Shown piece after piece: positions 45,549 through 54,340 of a DNA stretch of 64,000 nt. Source of the stretch: Pontibacter pudoricolor (GTDB lineage: Bacteria > Bacteroidota > Bacteroidia > Cytophagales > Hymenobacteraceae); assembly GCF_010092985.1 (NCBI RefSeq), contig NZ_CP048106.1, positions 3,162,001 through 3,226,000 of the forward strand, written 5' to 3'. The notes under the pieces were generated by a model that was not told where the DNA came from, searched no databases, and worked only from the letters and a program-made list of their open reading frames with translations. The position numbers and the translations under genes are program-made. Position 1 is the stretch's first letter. Every line of letters starts with the position of its first letter.

Positions 45549-47654
45549 CTATTGTTTTACAACCTTTACGTGCTGCACCTGTGTGGCGGTTATCAGGCGG
45601 ACAAAGTAAATTCCGGGTTTAAGGGCCGCCGTATTGATTTCTGATTCGAAGTACTCCAGCTTATTTCCCTCACCCTGCTGCAGTATTGTTGCCAGCTGGC
45701 CTTTTGCATCCAGCAGTTCCAGTTTATAGTTGCCGGCGGTTGGCAGCGCAAACTCCAGGGTGGTAGCAGCGCTGAAAGGATTCGGATAAGCTATCAGCCG
45801 GATGTCCTCATCAACAACCTCAGTTGGTATAAGCGGGTCGCAGGCGCCCAGGTAGCAACCGTGGTCCAGGTGCTCCTGCACTTTGCTTTTGGCTACACAT
45901 ATTGTCTGCCCGTTGTGGCAAACCAGCACTTTCTCGTTGTTATCGCCGCAGCTGGCATCAGTCACTTTCAAGTATAGTTCCTGCACGGCCAGGCCGCCGT
46001 TGTGGTGCCATTTATCTTCCGCTATCAGCTTTACAGTGTATTCGCCTTCGTCGGCTATAGTTGGGGTTCCGGAAAGTGTGGCATTGCCATTCCCGTTATC
46101 TACTAAAGTCAGCCAGTTGGGTAGTTGGTCAGCAAATATTTCCAGGCGGTCGCCATAGTTCAAATCATCATCCTGCGCCTTAATTTCATACCTATAAGCA
46201 TAACCTGCCGCCAACGGATACTCTGTAGGAGCTGATGTAAAAACCGGGGGTGTGTTCACAACTATGTTAAAGCTGTGTACCTGTTCGTCGTTATGGGTAT
46301 CCCGGGCTTTTACGGTTATGGCATTCACTCCCCAGTTCTTTACTTCCGGCGTCCAGGTTACCTGCATGTTTACCGGGTTTGCAGCTATAGTTGGTAATTT
46401 GGCTACACCATCCGGAAGTCCTTTTATTTCTACCAGTTGTACCTTGTCGGTTATGTCAGGGTCTGATGCCTGCACTTTAAAATCTATCGTTTGTCCCGGA
46501 CTTACGAATGTGTAACTCTTGGCAAGTGGTGTAGGCGGCACATCAAATTTAGGCTTGTAGCTCACCTGTATGGTTACCGATGTGGTGGTTTGCACGCCTT
46601 TCAGATCCTGGGCTATAAAGTTGATGACATGTACACCCAGGTTTGTAGCAGCTGGCGTCCAGGAGAAGGTGCTTTGCACGGGGTTGCTGGTAGCTGGCAG
46701 GGCCGGGTTAAGCGCAGCACCGGCCGGCACGCCGGTAGCCTGCAGCATCACCTTGTCATTGGCATCTGCATCGTGGGCTCTGACTATAAAATTCACGTTC
46801 TGGCCAGGCGATACCTGGAAAACTGCCTGGTTAGCCGGCGTTACACTATAATCAAAAACCGGTGGCGTAGACTGCTCTGTAATTTTGACAACGAAGTCTG
46901 TGGTTACGCTGGCGCCCCTGCTATCCGTTACTGTAATACCGGCATTGTACATATCGCCCGCCAGCTTGCCTATAGTGTTAAAAGAGATCGTTCCGGTTGT
47001 TGTATTTACACTTAAGCCCTCCGGATTGTTGCCGCCGCCCATTTCCTGCCGGTTTGCCAGCCTGAAGGTTAGCGCATCGCCATCGGGGTCTGTTACCGGC
47101 ATCTTAAAAGATGCATTGGCTTTGCTGTGTGGCAGGTTAACTATAGCCGGAAGCGTAGTTACCGGGGCGCTGTTGCCGTTGCCTATGGTTACCGTGGTCT
47201 GTAAATTCCAGTTGCCATCAGCATTATTTTTAAGGGAGCTCACGCGGCAGCAGCCGGTAAAGTAGGCTGTATAGTTGCCTGCCGAACTATAGGTTTTGGT
47301 AATGATCGCCTCGCCGTACATCCAGTCATCTGTTTCGCTAACGGCCGTAACCTGCAACGGAATTGCAGTAGCTGTTCCATCTCCGAAAAAGAAATCTCCC
47401 GGGTTAACTACCTGTCCTTTCTCGGCATAAAACGCCGTGTAGCGCCACGACTGGCTTACTTTAAACTCGACAGTATTGCCACTTACCCAGCGCCAGCTAA
47501 CATTACCATACCGGAAGTGCGATGCCTGTGCGGCTGTAACAGTAAACAAAAAGAAAACGATAAGAAAGGATTTGCCTGCACCATGCGCCGCTATCAGGCG
47601 CACAAGCGATTTTAAAATACGGATTGCAGTTTCAGGGTGTAAAGGTGCCTGCAT
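45549..47654 (-). CDS. T9SS-secreted protein with Ig/cadherin-like putative domains
   Basis: 701 residues. The signal peptide is SFLIVFFLFTVTAAQASHF (about 29-47); an ATG nearer to it is absent, so the N-terminus is uncertain. The mature protein begins HFRYGNVSWRW, a common start in such cargo. Then follow repeated Ig-like modules with the pattern PDGDALTFRLAN, DADANDKVMLQATGVPAGA, SDPDITDKVQLVEIKGLPDG and DDLNYGDRLEIFADQLPNW, each with acidic calcium-type sites. After a cysteine-containing linker comes the type A sorting domain AYPNPFSAATTLEF...GIYFVRLI. Role: surface or extracellular; ligand unknown. Confidence 0.85.
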   Translation of the reverse strand: MQAPLHPETAIRILKSLVRLIAAHGAGKSFLIVFFLFTVTAAQASHFRYGNVSWRWVSGNTVEFKVSQSWRYTAFYAEKGQVVNPGDFFFGDGTATAIPLQVTAVSETDDWMYGEAIITKTYSSAGNYTAYFTGCCRVSSLKNNADGNWNLQTTVTIGNGNSAPVTTLPAIVNLPHSKANASFKMPVTDPDGDALTFRLANRQEMGGGNNPEGLSVNTTTGTISFNTIGKLAGDMYNAGITVTDSRGASVTTDFVVKITEQSTPPVFDYSVTPANQAVFQVSPGQNVNFIVRAHDADANDKVMLQATGVPAGAALNPALPATSNPVQSTFSWTPAATNLGVHVINFIAQDLKGVQTTTSVTIQVSYKPKFDVPPTPLAKSYTFVSPGQTIDFKVQASDPDITDKVQLVEIKGLPDGVAKLPTIAANPVNMQVTWTPEVKNWGVNAITVKARDTHNDEQVHSFNIVVNTPPVFTSAPTEYPLAAGYAYRYEIKAQDDDLNYGDRLEIFADQLPNWLTLVDNGNGNATLSGTPTIADEGEYTVKLIAEDKWHHNGGLAVQELYLKVTDASCGDNNEKVLVCHNGQTICVAKSKVQEHLDHGCYLGACDPLIPTEVVDEDIRLIAYPNPFSAATTLEFALPTAGNYKLELLDAKGQLATILQQGEGNKLEYFESEINTAALKPGIYFVRLITATQVQHVKVVKQ

Positions 47655-47913
47655 GTATTCGATATTAGGGTTACGGAATTGGGTCGCGGTAGTAAAAAGT
47701 ACAAGTGAGGTGGCAGAAAAAAGTAATAGGAGAAATTTTACTTGAGTAAGCTTGTATACTTTAGTAAATAGCCTCCGTATGATGCATTTAAACTTGCCGG
47801 AACACGCACATATATAATTTTACTTATATACCACAACGATAACCCTGCTGATTGGTTTCAACTTTTTATAAAAATCATCATATTAAATATATGATTAATT
47901 GAATACTTAAAAG

Positions 47914-47948
47914 CAAAAGAGCCGCAACTATAAAGCTGCGGCTCTTTT
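47914..47948. terminator. Terminator after methionine gamma-lyase
   Basis: AAAAGAGCCGCA-actataaag-CTGCGGCTCTTTT. The loop carries an AACTATA motif. The preceding 47655-47913 is AT-rich and shows no gene. Confidence 0.85.
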
Positions 47949-47971
47949 GTTTGTTAGTAGACTCTTGTTAT

Positions 47972-49279
47972 CTATACATAATTACTTACACTAACCGGCA
48001 CCTTTTCAAGCGCCTGCTCTATGTCGTTTATTATATCGTCGGGATGCTCCACGCCTACCGAGATACGCACCATGCCTTCGCCAATGCCCATCACAGCTCT
48101 GTCAGCCGGAGAGATGTCGGAGTGGGTCATGGAAGCCGGGTGTTCAGCCAACGATTCTGTTCCGCCCAAGCTTACAGCCAGCTTTATCAGTTTCAGGTTG
48201 TTCAGGAAGGTAAAGGCTTCTTTTTCGCCACCTTTAATATCAAACGAGATCATGGAACCCGCAGACAGGCACTGCTTTTCGTAAATGGCCTGCTGGTGGG
48301 GGTTTTCCTGCAGGTCGCCTAAATAGTAAATGCGGTCTACTTTCGAATGATCTTTAAGGTACGCAGCTACAGTTTCAGCACCACGAGCCTGGCATTCCAT
48401 TCTTATCTTCAAGGTCTCCAGCGAGCGCATCAGCATCCAGCCCGTCCACGGGCTAGCCATAGAGCCCATAAACGTACGCATGGCTTTTACCTGTTTCATC
48501 AGCTCTGCAGAACCTAAACAAGCTCCTGCGATCAGATCTGAGTGCCCACCAATATATTTTGTAGCCGAGTAAACCAGCAGATCAGCGCCGTGCTTTAACG
48601 GGTGACAGAACAGCGGGCCCAGGAAGGTATTGTCAACAGCAACTATAACTTTTCTGTCTTCCGTAGAATATTTCCTGGCTAGCGTTGCGCAGGCTTCAAT
48701 GTCTACCAGGTGATTGGTCGGGTTGGCAGGTGTCTCGATATAGACCATGGCCAGTTTATCAGCCACACCAGAGGCAACCAGCAGTTCGTCTACCTCATGC
48801 GCCTCCATGTTAGCCCTGAAACCTATGCTTTGAATACCGAACTTCGGAAGGATGTTTTTGATGTAATAATCTGAACCGCCATAGATAGGCTCGCTGTGCA
48901 GGATAACGTCGCCGGGCTTTAGCAGAGCCAGCAGCATGGTGCTGATTGCGGCCATACCGCTCGCAAAAACGGCTGCATCCTGGGCGCCATCCCAGAAGCG
49001 TAGGCGGTTCTCTAAAATTTCGAGGTCAGGGTTGTTGAGGCGGCTGTAGATAAGGCCCATTTGCTCTTCGGCATCTTTGGTGCGCAAGCCGTAGGCCAGC
49101 TCAAAAAATGCTTTGCCTTCTTCAGCGTTCTTAAAAACGAAGGTAGATGTTTGATAGATGGGGGCTTTTACGGCCATTTCTGACCACTCGGGGTTGTACC
49201 CGTAACTCATCATTAAGCTTTCTGGCCGCAGGTGTTTACCGTTTAAATGCGGCCCACGATGGTCTTCTTCTAATTGCAT
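47972..49279 (-). CDS. PLP-dependent Cys/Met metabolism enzyme, probably methionine gamma-lyase
   Basis: Fold-type I PLP enzyme of 435 residues. YSRLNNPDLEILENRL (78-93) binds the phosphate, FASGMAAISTMLLAL follows, DNTFLGPLFCHPLKHGAD is the PLP segment, and YSATKYIGGHSD holds the lysine that forms the Schiff base (Lys241). The family covers methionine gamma-lyase, cystathionine gamma-lyase and gamma-synthase; the long form with a 30-residue N-terminal extension fits methionine gamma-lyase in Bacteroidota annotation. It follows truA by 6 bases on the same strand. Confidence 0.85.
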   Translation of the reverse strand: MQLEEDHRGPHLNGKHLRPESLMMSYGYNPEWSEMAVKAPIYQTSTFVFKNAEEGKAFFELAYGLRTKDAEEQMGLIYSRLNNPDLEILENRLRFWDGAQDAAVFASGMAAISTMLLALLKPGDVILHSEPIYGGSDYYIKNILPKFGIQSIGFRANMEAHEVDELLVASGVADKLAMVYIETPANPTNHLVDIEACATLARKYSTEDRKVIVAVDNTFLGPLFCHPLKHGADLLVYSATKYIGGHSDLIAGACLGSAELMKQVKAMRTFMGSMASPWTGWMLMRSLETLKIRMECQARGAETVAAYLKDHSKVDRIYYLGDLQENPHQQAIYEKQCLSAGSMISFDIKGGEKEAFTFLNNLKLIKLAVSLGGTESLAEHPASMTHSDISPADRAVMGIGEGMVRISVGVEHPDDIINDIEQALEKVPVSVSNYV

Positions 49280-49285
49280 AGAATT

Positions 49286-50050
49286 TTATAGTTTGGTTTG
49301 GGTGATGTTTTGAAATAAGTGCTCCGGGTACTCTACTTTGGCTAAGTAAAGCCCTTCGGAGGGAGCTGCGCCACTGGCCAGGTTCCTGTCCTGGCTGGCA
49401 ATAATGTTCTCGAAATCCGCTACCATTAACTTCCCACGGCCTACATCTGCCAGCGCGCCAACTATAAGCCGCACCATGCCGCGCAAAAATCTGTTCGCCC
49501 GGATCGTGAAGATCAGTTCATCGCCCTGCTGCTGCCAGTAAGCTTCGTACATGTTGCAGCGGTAGTGTTTGGTATCGCCTTTTACTTTGCTGAAGGTGGT
49601 AAAATCCTCGTACTTCAAAAGTAAAGTTGCTGCCTGGTTCATCTTTTCAACATCCAGCGGCTTGCTATGGTACCAGGCGTAGTAGCGTTTAAAAGGATTT
49701 TTGGTGAGCGTGATGTGGTAATGGTACGTGCGGGCGAAGGCATCAAAACGGGCATGCGCTTCGTCGGGCACCAGGTATAAATTGTATGCAGAGATATCGT
49801 TTGGTAAAATGCGGTTAAGGCGATAAACGATATGCTGCGGGTCTAGCTGCTGCACCGAATCGAAGTGCACGAACTGCTGGCTGGCGTGTACGCCGGTATC
49901 GGTGCGGCCACTGCCTGTCGTGTGTATGGTTTCGCGTACTATTTTACTCAGGCTATCATCCAGTATCTCCTGCACCGAAATAGCGTTTGGCTGTATTTGC
50001 CACCCATGGAAACGTGTGCCGTCGTAGGCTATCTCTAAGAAATACCGCAT
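49286..50050 (-). CDS. truA: tRNA pseudouridine(38-40) synthase
   Basis: Isomerises uridines 38-40 of the tRNA anticodon arm. YDGTRFHGWQIQPN at 9-22, and GSGRTDTGVHA with the catalytic Asp51. FLRGMVRLIVGALADVGRGK is the conserved C-terminal block. Length 254 is normal. A TAACTTTG box at 50062-50055 lies immediately upstream of ATG 50050, so the transcript may have almost no leader. Confidence 0.95.
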   Translation of the reverse strand: MRYFLEIAYDGTRFHGWQIQPNAISVQEILDDSLSKIVRETIHTTGSGRTDTGVHASQQFVHFDSVQQLDPQHIVYRLNRILPNDISAYNLYLVPDEAHARFDAFARTYHYHITLTKNPFKRYYAWYHSKPLDVEKMNQAATLLLKYEDFTTFSKVKGDTKHYRCNMYEAYWQQQGDELIFTIRANRFLRGMVRLIVGALADVGRGKLMVADFENIIASQDRNLASGAAPSEGLYLAKVEYPEHLFQNITQTKL

Positions 50051-50430
50051 ACAACAAAGTTAGGATTTCCTTTGAAAGCTGCACACAATACCAGTATTAA
50101 ATCAGAATTGTGTAAATAAGAATGTTCTCGTCCCGAACGCGTTTGGGATGTGAGCTTATTTAGTAGCGTCTTCCACGTGAATGCCCGACCATGCCGCCAG
50201 TTTGAGCGCAGCGGTAACTGGTGGTTAAGTATGGTGCCAGTTTGTAACTGGCGTGTTCCGGAACTATAGTTTAGCCAGTTGCAAACTGGCTTCATGAACA
50301 GCCACAAGTTGCGCTTACGCTAAACTTGCGGCATAAAACAATTAGAGCGGCCAGAGGCCTTGAGATGCACACACTCGCGGGACGCGAGCGAGGGCTTGTA
50401 AATAGCAGATTTGGCATAAACTATAGCACA
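50051..50430. repeat. Spacer with two small perfect hairpins of the REP type
   Basis: GCCAGTT-tgt-AACTGGC near 50228-50245 and GCCAGTT-gca-AACTGGC near 50272-50290, separated by a CTATAGTT site. They resemble the hairpins of module B (GTTGAGTT-tgt-AACTCAAC) in loop sequence. No gene. Confidence 0.6.
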
Positions 50431-50435
50431 TAAAA

Positions 50436-50464
50436 AGCCCGGCTACACAAAGTATAGCCGGGCT
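50436..50464 (-). terminator. Terminator after the Arg/Asp-rich protein gene
   Basis: AGCCCGGCTA-cacaaagta-TAGCCGGGCT with a T-rich end on the minus strand. Confidence 0.8.
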
Positions 50465-50538
50465 CCGGGGCACTGTTAGGTATGTTTGATTGCTGGATGG
50501 CTGAATTGCCAAATTGTTAAATCAGGTTAGGTGATTTA

Positions 50539-50976
50539 TTAGTTGCCGCCTGTTCTTTTCAGAATTACATCACGTACCGTTCTTGGGTTGTTATCATCAC
50601 GTCTGCGTTCTTCTACGCGGCGTTTTTCTTCTTCACGACGCCTTTCTTCCGCACGGCGCTGCTCAGCGGTTCGGCCCCATGGGTAATCACGTTCTACTCT
50701 TCTGTCATCATCTCTTCTGTCTCTGTCACGATCATGGTCCCTTCTTCTGCGGTCGTCGTCTCTTTCCCAACGATCATCGTCGTCGCGGTCGTGCTTTTTA
50801 TATTTCTTATTATGCTTGGCATATGCTTTCTCGCGCTTCCACTCGGCATGCGCACGATGTTTTTCGTTTACAAACTCGGGTCTTTTGCTTCGTGCGTTGC
50901 TGTTACCCTGCGCTATGGCTGCCTGGCCAACTATCGTTAGCACTGCTACCAATACTAGTGTCAATACCTTTTTCAT
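50539..50976 (-). CDS. Secreted, highly charged Arg/Asp-rich small protein
   Basis: 145 residues. A signal peptide (KVLTLVLVAVLTIVGQAAIA, 3-22) is followed by a very polar body: HKKYKKHDRDDDDRW, several RDDD/DRDR repeats (about 60-95), then EERRREEEKRR. Low complexity suggests disorder and possible binding to DNA, polysaccharide or metal ions; no domain is recognisable. It is monocistronic with its own terminator. Confidence 0.8.
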   Translation of the reverse strand: MKKVLTLVLVAVLTIVGQAAIAQGNSNARSKRPEFVNEKHRAHAEWKREKAYAKHNKKYKKHDRDDDDRWERDDDRRRRDHDRDRDRRDDDRRVERDYPWGRTAEQRRAEERRREEEKRRVEERRRDDNNPRTVRDVILKRTGGN

Positions 50977-51064
50977 AAGCTTCAGTTAATATGTTGTTTT
51001 GCTATACACAAAGGCAGTGCCAGCTTTATCAACTATAGTTCCATCTGTCGACTATAAAAAGCAG

Positions 51065-51096
51065 AAACCCCGCTCCTGCTGCCAGAAACGGGGTTT
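51065..51096 (-). terminator. Terminator after the thiolase gene
   Basis: AAACCCCG / CGGGGTTT stem with T-rich end, 20 bases after the stop at 51118. Confidence 0.75.
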
Positions 51097-51117
51097 TATA
51101 GTTAAAAAATTTTGTTG

Positions 51118-52317
51118 CTATAGTTTCTCGTAGATGATCGCAGCGCCCTGCCCTACACCCACACACATGGTTGCCAGGCCATAACGCACATTTTCACGGC
51201 GCTTCATTTCGTGCAGCAGCGTTGCCGAAATACGCGTGCCACTTGCCCCCAGCGGGTGACCAATGGCAATAGAACCACCGTTCACGTTAACTATAGCCGG
51301 ATCGATGCCCAGTTGCTGTACACATGGCAAGGCCTGCGCAGCAAATGCTTCGTTTATTTCGGCCAATCCAATGTCGTTTATAGTTAGGCCTGCTCTTTTC
51401 AGTGCTTTTAAGGTTGCCGGAACCGGTCCCATACCCATGTGGCTTGGCTCTACGCCGGCTACTGCTACAGAAACCACACGTGCCATTGGTGTTAACCCTA
51501 ACCGGTTTACGGTTTCTTCGCTAACTATAAGCGAGGCTGCTGCGCCATCGTTAATGCCCGACGAGTTGCCCGCCGTTACGCTACCGCCTTTTTTAAATGC
51601 CGGAGCCAGCTGGCCTAACTTTTCTATAGTTGATAATCTTGGATGCTCATCGGTATCAAAAATGATCGGGTCGCCTTTGCGCTGTGGCACCGGGTAAGGA
51701 ATGATCTCATCGCTGAACTTACCTGCTTCGTGGGCTGCTTTATATTTTAACTGGGAGTTATGAGCAAATTCGTCCTGCGCTTCACGTGAAACACCTTCAC
51801 GCTCGGCTACATTCTCGGCTGTCTCACCCATAGCAAACGGATGATGTAATTTAGATAGAGCAGGATTTGTAAAGCGCCAGCCTATAGTTGTGTCGTAAAT
51901 CTCAGGCGTTCTGCTGAAGGCCGTTTCGGCTTTTGCCATTACAAAAGGTGCACGCGTCATGCTTTCTACGCCGCCGGCCAGGTACACATCGCCATCGCCG
52001 CTTTTAATAGCGCGGCTCGCATCCATAATAGCCTGCAAGCCCGATGCGCAAAGTCTGTTAACAGTAACACCACCAATCTGTAACGGCAAGCCCGCCAAAA
52101 GCAAAGCCATGCGCGCTACGTTGCGGTTATCTTCGCCTGCCTGGTTAGCAGCACCCAATACTACATCTTCAATTAATTCCGGGGAAACCTGCGGGTTACG
52201 GGCCATCAGCTCCCTTAAAATAAAGGCTGCCATGTCATCCGGACGCACCGAACTCAGGCTTCCGCCAAACTTGCCAACAGGTGTTCTAACTATATCTATG
52301 ATGTAAGCTGAATTCAT
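51118..52317 (-). CDS. fadA: Acetyl-CoA C-acyltransferase (thiolase)
   Basis: Thiolytic cleavage or condensation of 3-ketoacyl-CoA, last step of beta-oxidation. VNRLCASGLQAI with acyl-accepting Cys90, INEAFAAQ, GGSIAIGHPLGASG with His354, and CVGVGQG with Cys385 form the standard catalytic set. Length 399 is normal. An acetoacetyl-CoA thiolase role is also possible; no fadB is adjacent. It is divergent from the DUF4293 gene. Confidence 0.93.
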   Translation of the reverse strand: MNSAYIIDIVRTPVGKFGGSLSSVRPDDMAAFILRELMARNPQVSPELIEDVVLGAANQAGEDNRNVARMALLLAGLPLQIGGVTVNRLCASGLQAIMDASRAIKSGDGDVYLAGGVESMTRAPFVMAKAETAFSRTPEIYDTTIGWRFTNPALSKLHHPFAMGETAENVAEREGVSREAQDEFAHNSQLKYKAAHEAGKFSDEIIPYPVPQRKGDPIIFDTDEHPRLSTIEKLGQLAPAFKKGGSVTAGNSSGINDGAAASLIVSEETVNRLGLTPMARVVSVAVAGVEPSHMGMGPVPATLKALKRAGLTINDIGLAEINEAFAAQALPCVQQLGIDPAIVNVNGGSIAIGHPLGASGTRISATLLHEMKRRENVRYGLATMCVGVGQGAAIIYEKL

Positions 52318-52342
52318 TATTTTAGTTTTACAGGTCTTTGTC

Positions 52343-52350
52343 TAATTTTG
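52343..52350 (+). promoter_or_regulatory. -7 element TAATTTTG of the DUF4293 gene
   Basis: Full TAnnTTTG match, 30 bases before ATG 52381. A TTTT at 52320-52323 lies at the 19-base spacing. Confidence 0.55.
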
Positions 52351-52380
52351 CAACTCTTTGCAAGTTAAATTAACCTACAC

Positions 52381-52881
52381 ATGATACAAAGAATTCAATC
52401 CGTATTTCTGTTTCTGCTGGTACTGGCCGTAATCTCGATGCTGTTCTTACCGCTTTGGTCTAAAACTGATGCTGCTACCGGCGAAACGATAGTGCTTACT
52501 GCCTGGGAGCTGAAATCGCAGGTACTTAATGCCGATGGCGAAGCTACTGCTGCCGGTACTGTTCCATCTAAAAGCGCTATTGCTATTGGTTTGCTGGCCA
52601 TTGCTGCTGCTATAGTTGCGCTGGTCGAGATCTTCCAGTTTCGTAGCCGCCTGAACCAGATGAAACTGGGCTTACTGAATACGCTGGTACTGGCTGCACT
52701 TTTCGGAACGTCGTTTTATTATGCTACCTATGTTGGTGCTGAAATGATAAAAGGAACCGACAACGGCTCGTACGAGGCTGGTTTTTACATGCCAATGCTG
52801 GGTTTACTGTTCAATGCCCTGGCCAACCGCTTCATCAAGCGCGACGAAGACCTGGTAAGATCAGTTGACAGACTGAGATAA
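52381..52881 (+). CDS. DUF4293 family membrane protein
   Basis: 166 residues, four membrane helices (about 5-27, 62-83, 93-120, 135-152), starting MIQRIQSVFLFLLVLAVISM as usual in this Bacteroidota-specific family. Function unknown. The stop is immediately followed by AGTTAGAAAGTT-type satellite units. Confidence 0.88.
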   Translation: MIQRIQSVFLFLLVLAVISMLFLPLWSKTDAATGETIVLTAWELKSQVLNADGEATAAGTVPSKSAIAIGLLAIAAAIVALVEIFQFRSRLNQMKLGLLNTLVLAALFGTSFYYATYVGAEMIKGTDNGSYEAGFYMPMLGLLFNALANRFIKRDEDLVRSVDRLR

Positions 52882-52937
52882 GTTAGAAAGTTTGGAAGTT
52901 AAAAAGTTAGAAAGTTAACGCTGAACTATAGTTACAA

Positions 52938-52969
52938 GGCCGCTTCCGGATAATGGGAGCGGCTTTTTT
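52938..52969 (+). terminator. Terminator after the DUF4293 gene
   Basis: GGCCGCTTCC-ggataat-GGGAGCGGCTTTTTT. Confidence 0.85.
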
Positions 52970-53239
52970 GTTAGATAATTGTATCAGCTATAGTAAGAAC
53001 CCACCCCTAACCCCTCCGAGGAGGGGAATTATTGATAAATTATAGTTTAGTTATAGCTTTATGGTTCCTGCAAGAAGCCAACTATAAAACTATAGTTCGA
53101 TTTAAAGCTTAAAAAAGAAACTCCCCTCCTCGGAGGGGTAGGGGTGGGTTGATTGCATCTATGTGTAAAGCAGAACACGCTAAACGTATTACGGACTATA
53201 GAAGTTTGGATTACACCAAACCATTAAAGTAACAAAATG

Positions 53240-53276
53240 AAAAAGCCGCTCACGGATATTCACGGAGCGGCTTTTT
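53240..53276. terminator. Bidirectional terminator
   Basis: AAAAAGCCGCT...AGCGGCTTTTT around CACGGATATTCACGG; probably serves the DUF4476 gene on the minus strand. Confidence 0.8.
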
Positions 53277-53433
53277 ACTTCACAAACAAACTATTTAATT
53301 ATTTAACACTTTAACTTTAACATTCAATTTTTGCTCCGTTGTGGAAGAAAGACGCAAAATATTGCGTCTCTACATAGACTTTTAACTTTCTAACCTTCTA
53401 ACTTCCCAACTTTCTAACTTTCTAACTTTCTAA

Positions 53434-54165
53434 CTAACGCCTGCGGCTGGTATACTCTTCCAGCTCTCTCACGCTGCTATCGAATTTGAAGATGTCGTAC
53501 ACGTAATAGAAGCGTTCATGGTCGCAGACATAATCGTAGGCGTATTTGGCGAACTCTACTCTTGTGCTCTCATAATCGAACTGCTGCAGAATGTATTTCA
53601 AGTCTTCGGCCAGGATGCTGTTGTTGCGCAGGGCTTCGCGGGCTATAGTTAGTTTGGTGCTCTCGAAGCTTCGGCTTTTCATGGCATCGGCTAAACGGTC
53701 TACATCCTGTCGACTCATCAGGTAATCGCAGCGGTCACGGCTATCATAACGGTCGTCGTAGCGGGGTGGCGCTGGTCTGTAGGGTTCTGCTGGCGGATAT
53801 GGTACACGTGGAACTATTACCGGCGGTGGCAACAACGGCACTTCGCTCAACAATCTCAACTTTAATTTACCTTTGCGCTCCACAACATCCACACCATAGT
53901 TGGTCTCGAAACCGTGGCGCACATATACATTGGTGCCCAACTGGTAATCACGGTGGCGGGTGCGCACTTTTACTTCCACGTAATGCTTGCCCGGGCGCAA
54001 GTGATCAACACGCACAAAGTTAGATGCCTTATGGTTTACCAGTTTACCATCCAGTTTCAGGTAAAAAGGCTCGCCGGCAGGGGCTCTGAAAGTTAGCACG
54101 GAAGCTTGTACCAGTACCGGCATCGCCAGTAGCACAAGCAGGAGCGGAAGTAGAAGCTTTCTCAT
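53434..54165 (-). CDS. DUF4476-domain secreted protein
   Basis: 243 residues. The signal peptide is LLLPLLLVLLAMPVLVQAS (4-22), followed by a beta domain PAGEPFYLKLDGKLVNH and a Pro/Tyr/Arg-rich linker (about 112-145). The DUF4476 helical domain (150-240) contains MSRQDVDRLADAMKSRSFE and FDYESTRVEFAKYAYDYV, then FYYVYDIFKFDSS. This family is frequent in Bacteroidota; function unknown. The stop codon lies in the satellite repeat. Confidence 0.88.
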   Translation of the reverse strand: MRKLLLPLLLVLLAMPVLVQASVLTFRAPAGEPFYLKLDGKLVNHKASNFVRVDHLRPGKHYVEVKVRTRHRDYQLGTNVYVRHGFETNYGVDVVERKGKLKLRLLSEVPLLPPPVIVPRVPYPPAEPYRPAPPRYDDRYDSRDRCDYLMSRQDVDRLADAMKSRSFESTKLTIAREALRNNSILAEDLKYILQQFDYESTRVEFAKYAYDYVCDHERFYYVYDIFKFDSSVRELEEYTSRRR

Positions 54166-54297
54166 GTTATTATAGGTTAAATGCTATACTGTTTCTATTC
54201 CAATTTCTGTGCCAGTTATATAGGTTTTTGCTGTTATTGTTTGAGTTTATAGTTTTGAGTAGCCATAAATTTCTTATTATCTGAACTATAGGAAAAC

Positions 54298-54328
54298 AAA
54301 AAGCCGCAGGCATTATACCTGCGGCTTT
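54298..54328. terminator. Terminator copy 1 of the lipoprotein/barrel cassette
   Basis: AAAAAGCCGCAGG-cattata-CCTGCGGCTTT. The same hairpin, loop included, recurs at 56227-56261 and, degenerate, at 58841-58874. Confidence 0.85.
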
Positions 54329-54340
54329 AAATTCAAAAAT

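Larger units (their letters stand above)
52882..53433. repeat. Spacer with inverted satellite ends and a paired hairpin repeat
   Basis: AGTTAGAAAGTTTGGAAGTT satellite at 52873-52918 and its inverted copy TTTCTAAC-rich at 53380-53433, touching both flanking genes. Inside are two terminators and two copies of module C in inverted orientation (52999-53030 and 53121-53150, each with CCCCTCC-gAGGAGGGG), a BIME-like pair. Part of the satellite (AGAAAGTTTGGAAGTTAAAA) is identical in reverse complement to 4618-4664. Confidence 0.75.

Noticed and set aside
53386..53433. TTTCTAAC tandem units as a CRISPR-like or attachment site
   Set aside because: Simple eight-base slippage repeat of three perfect units; better described as satellite.
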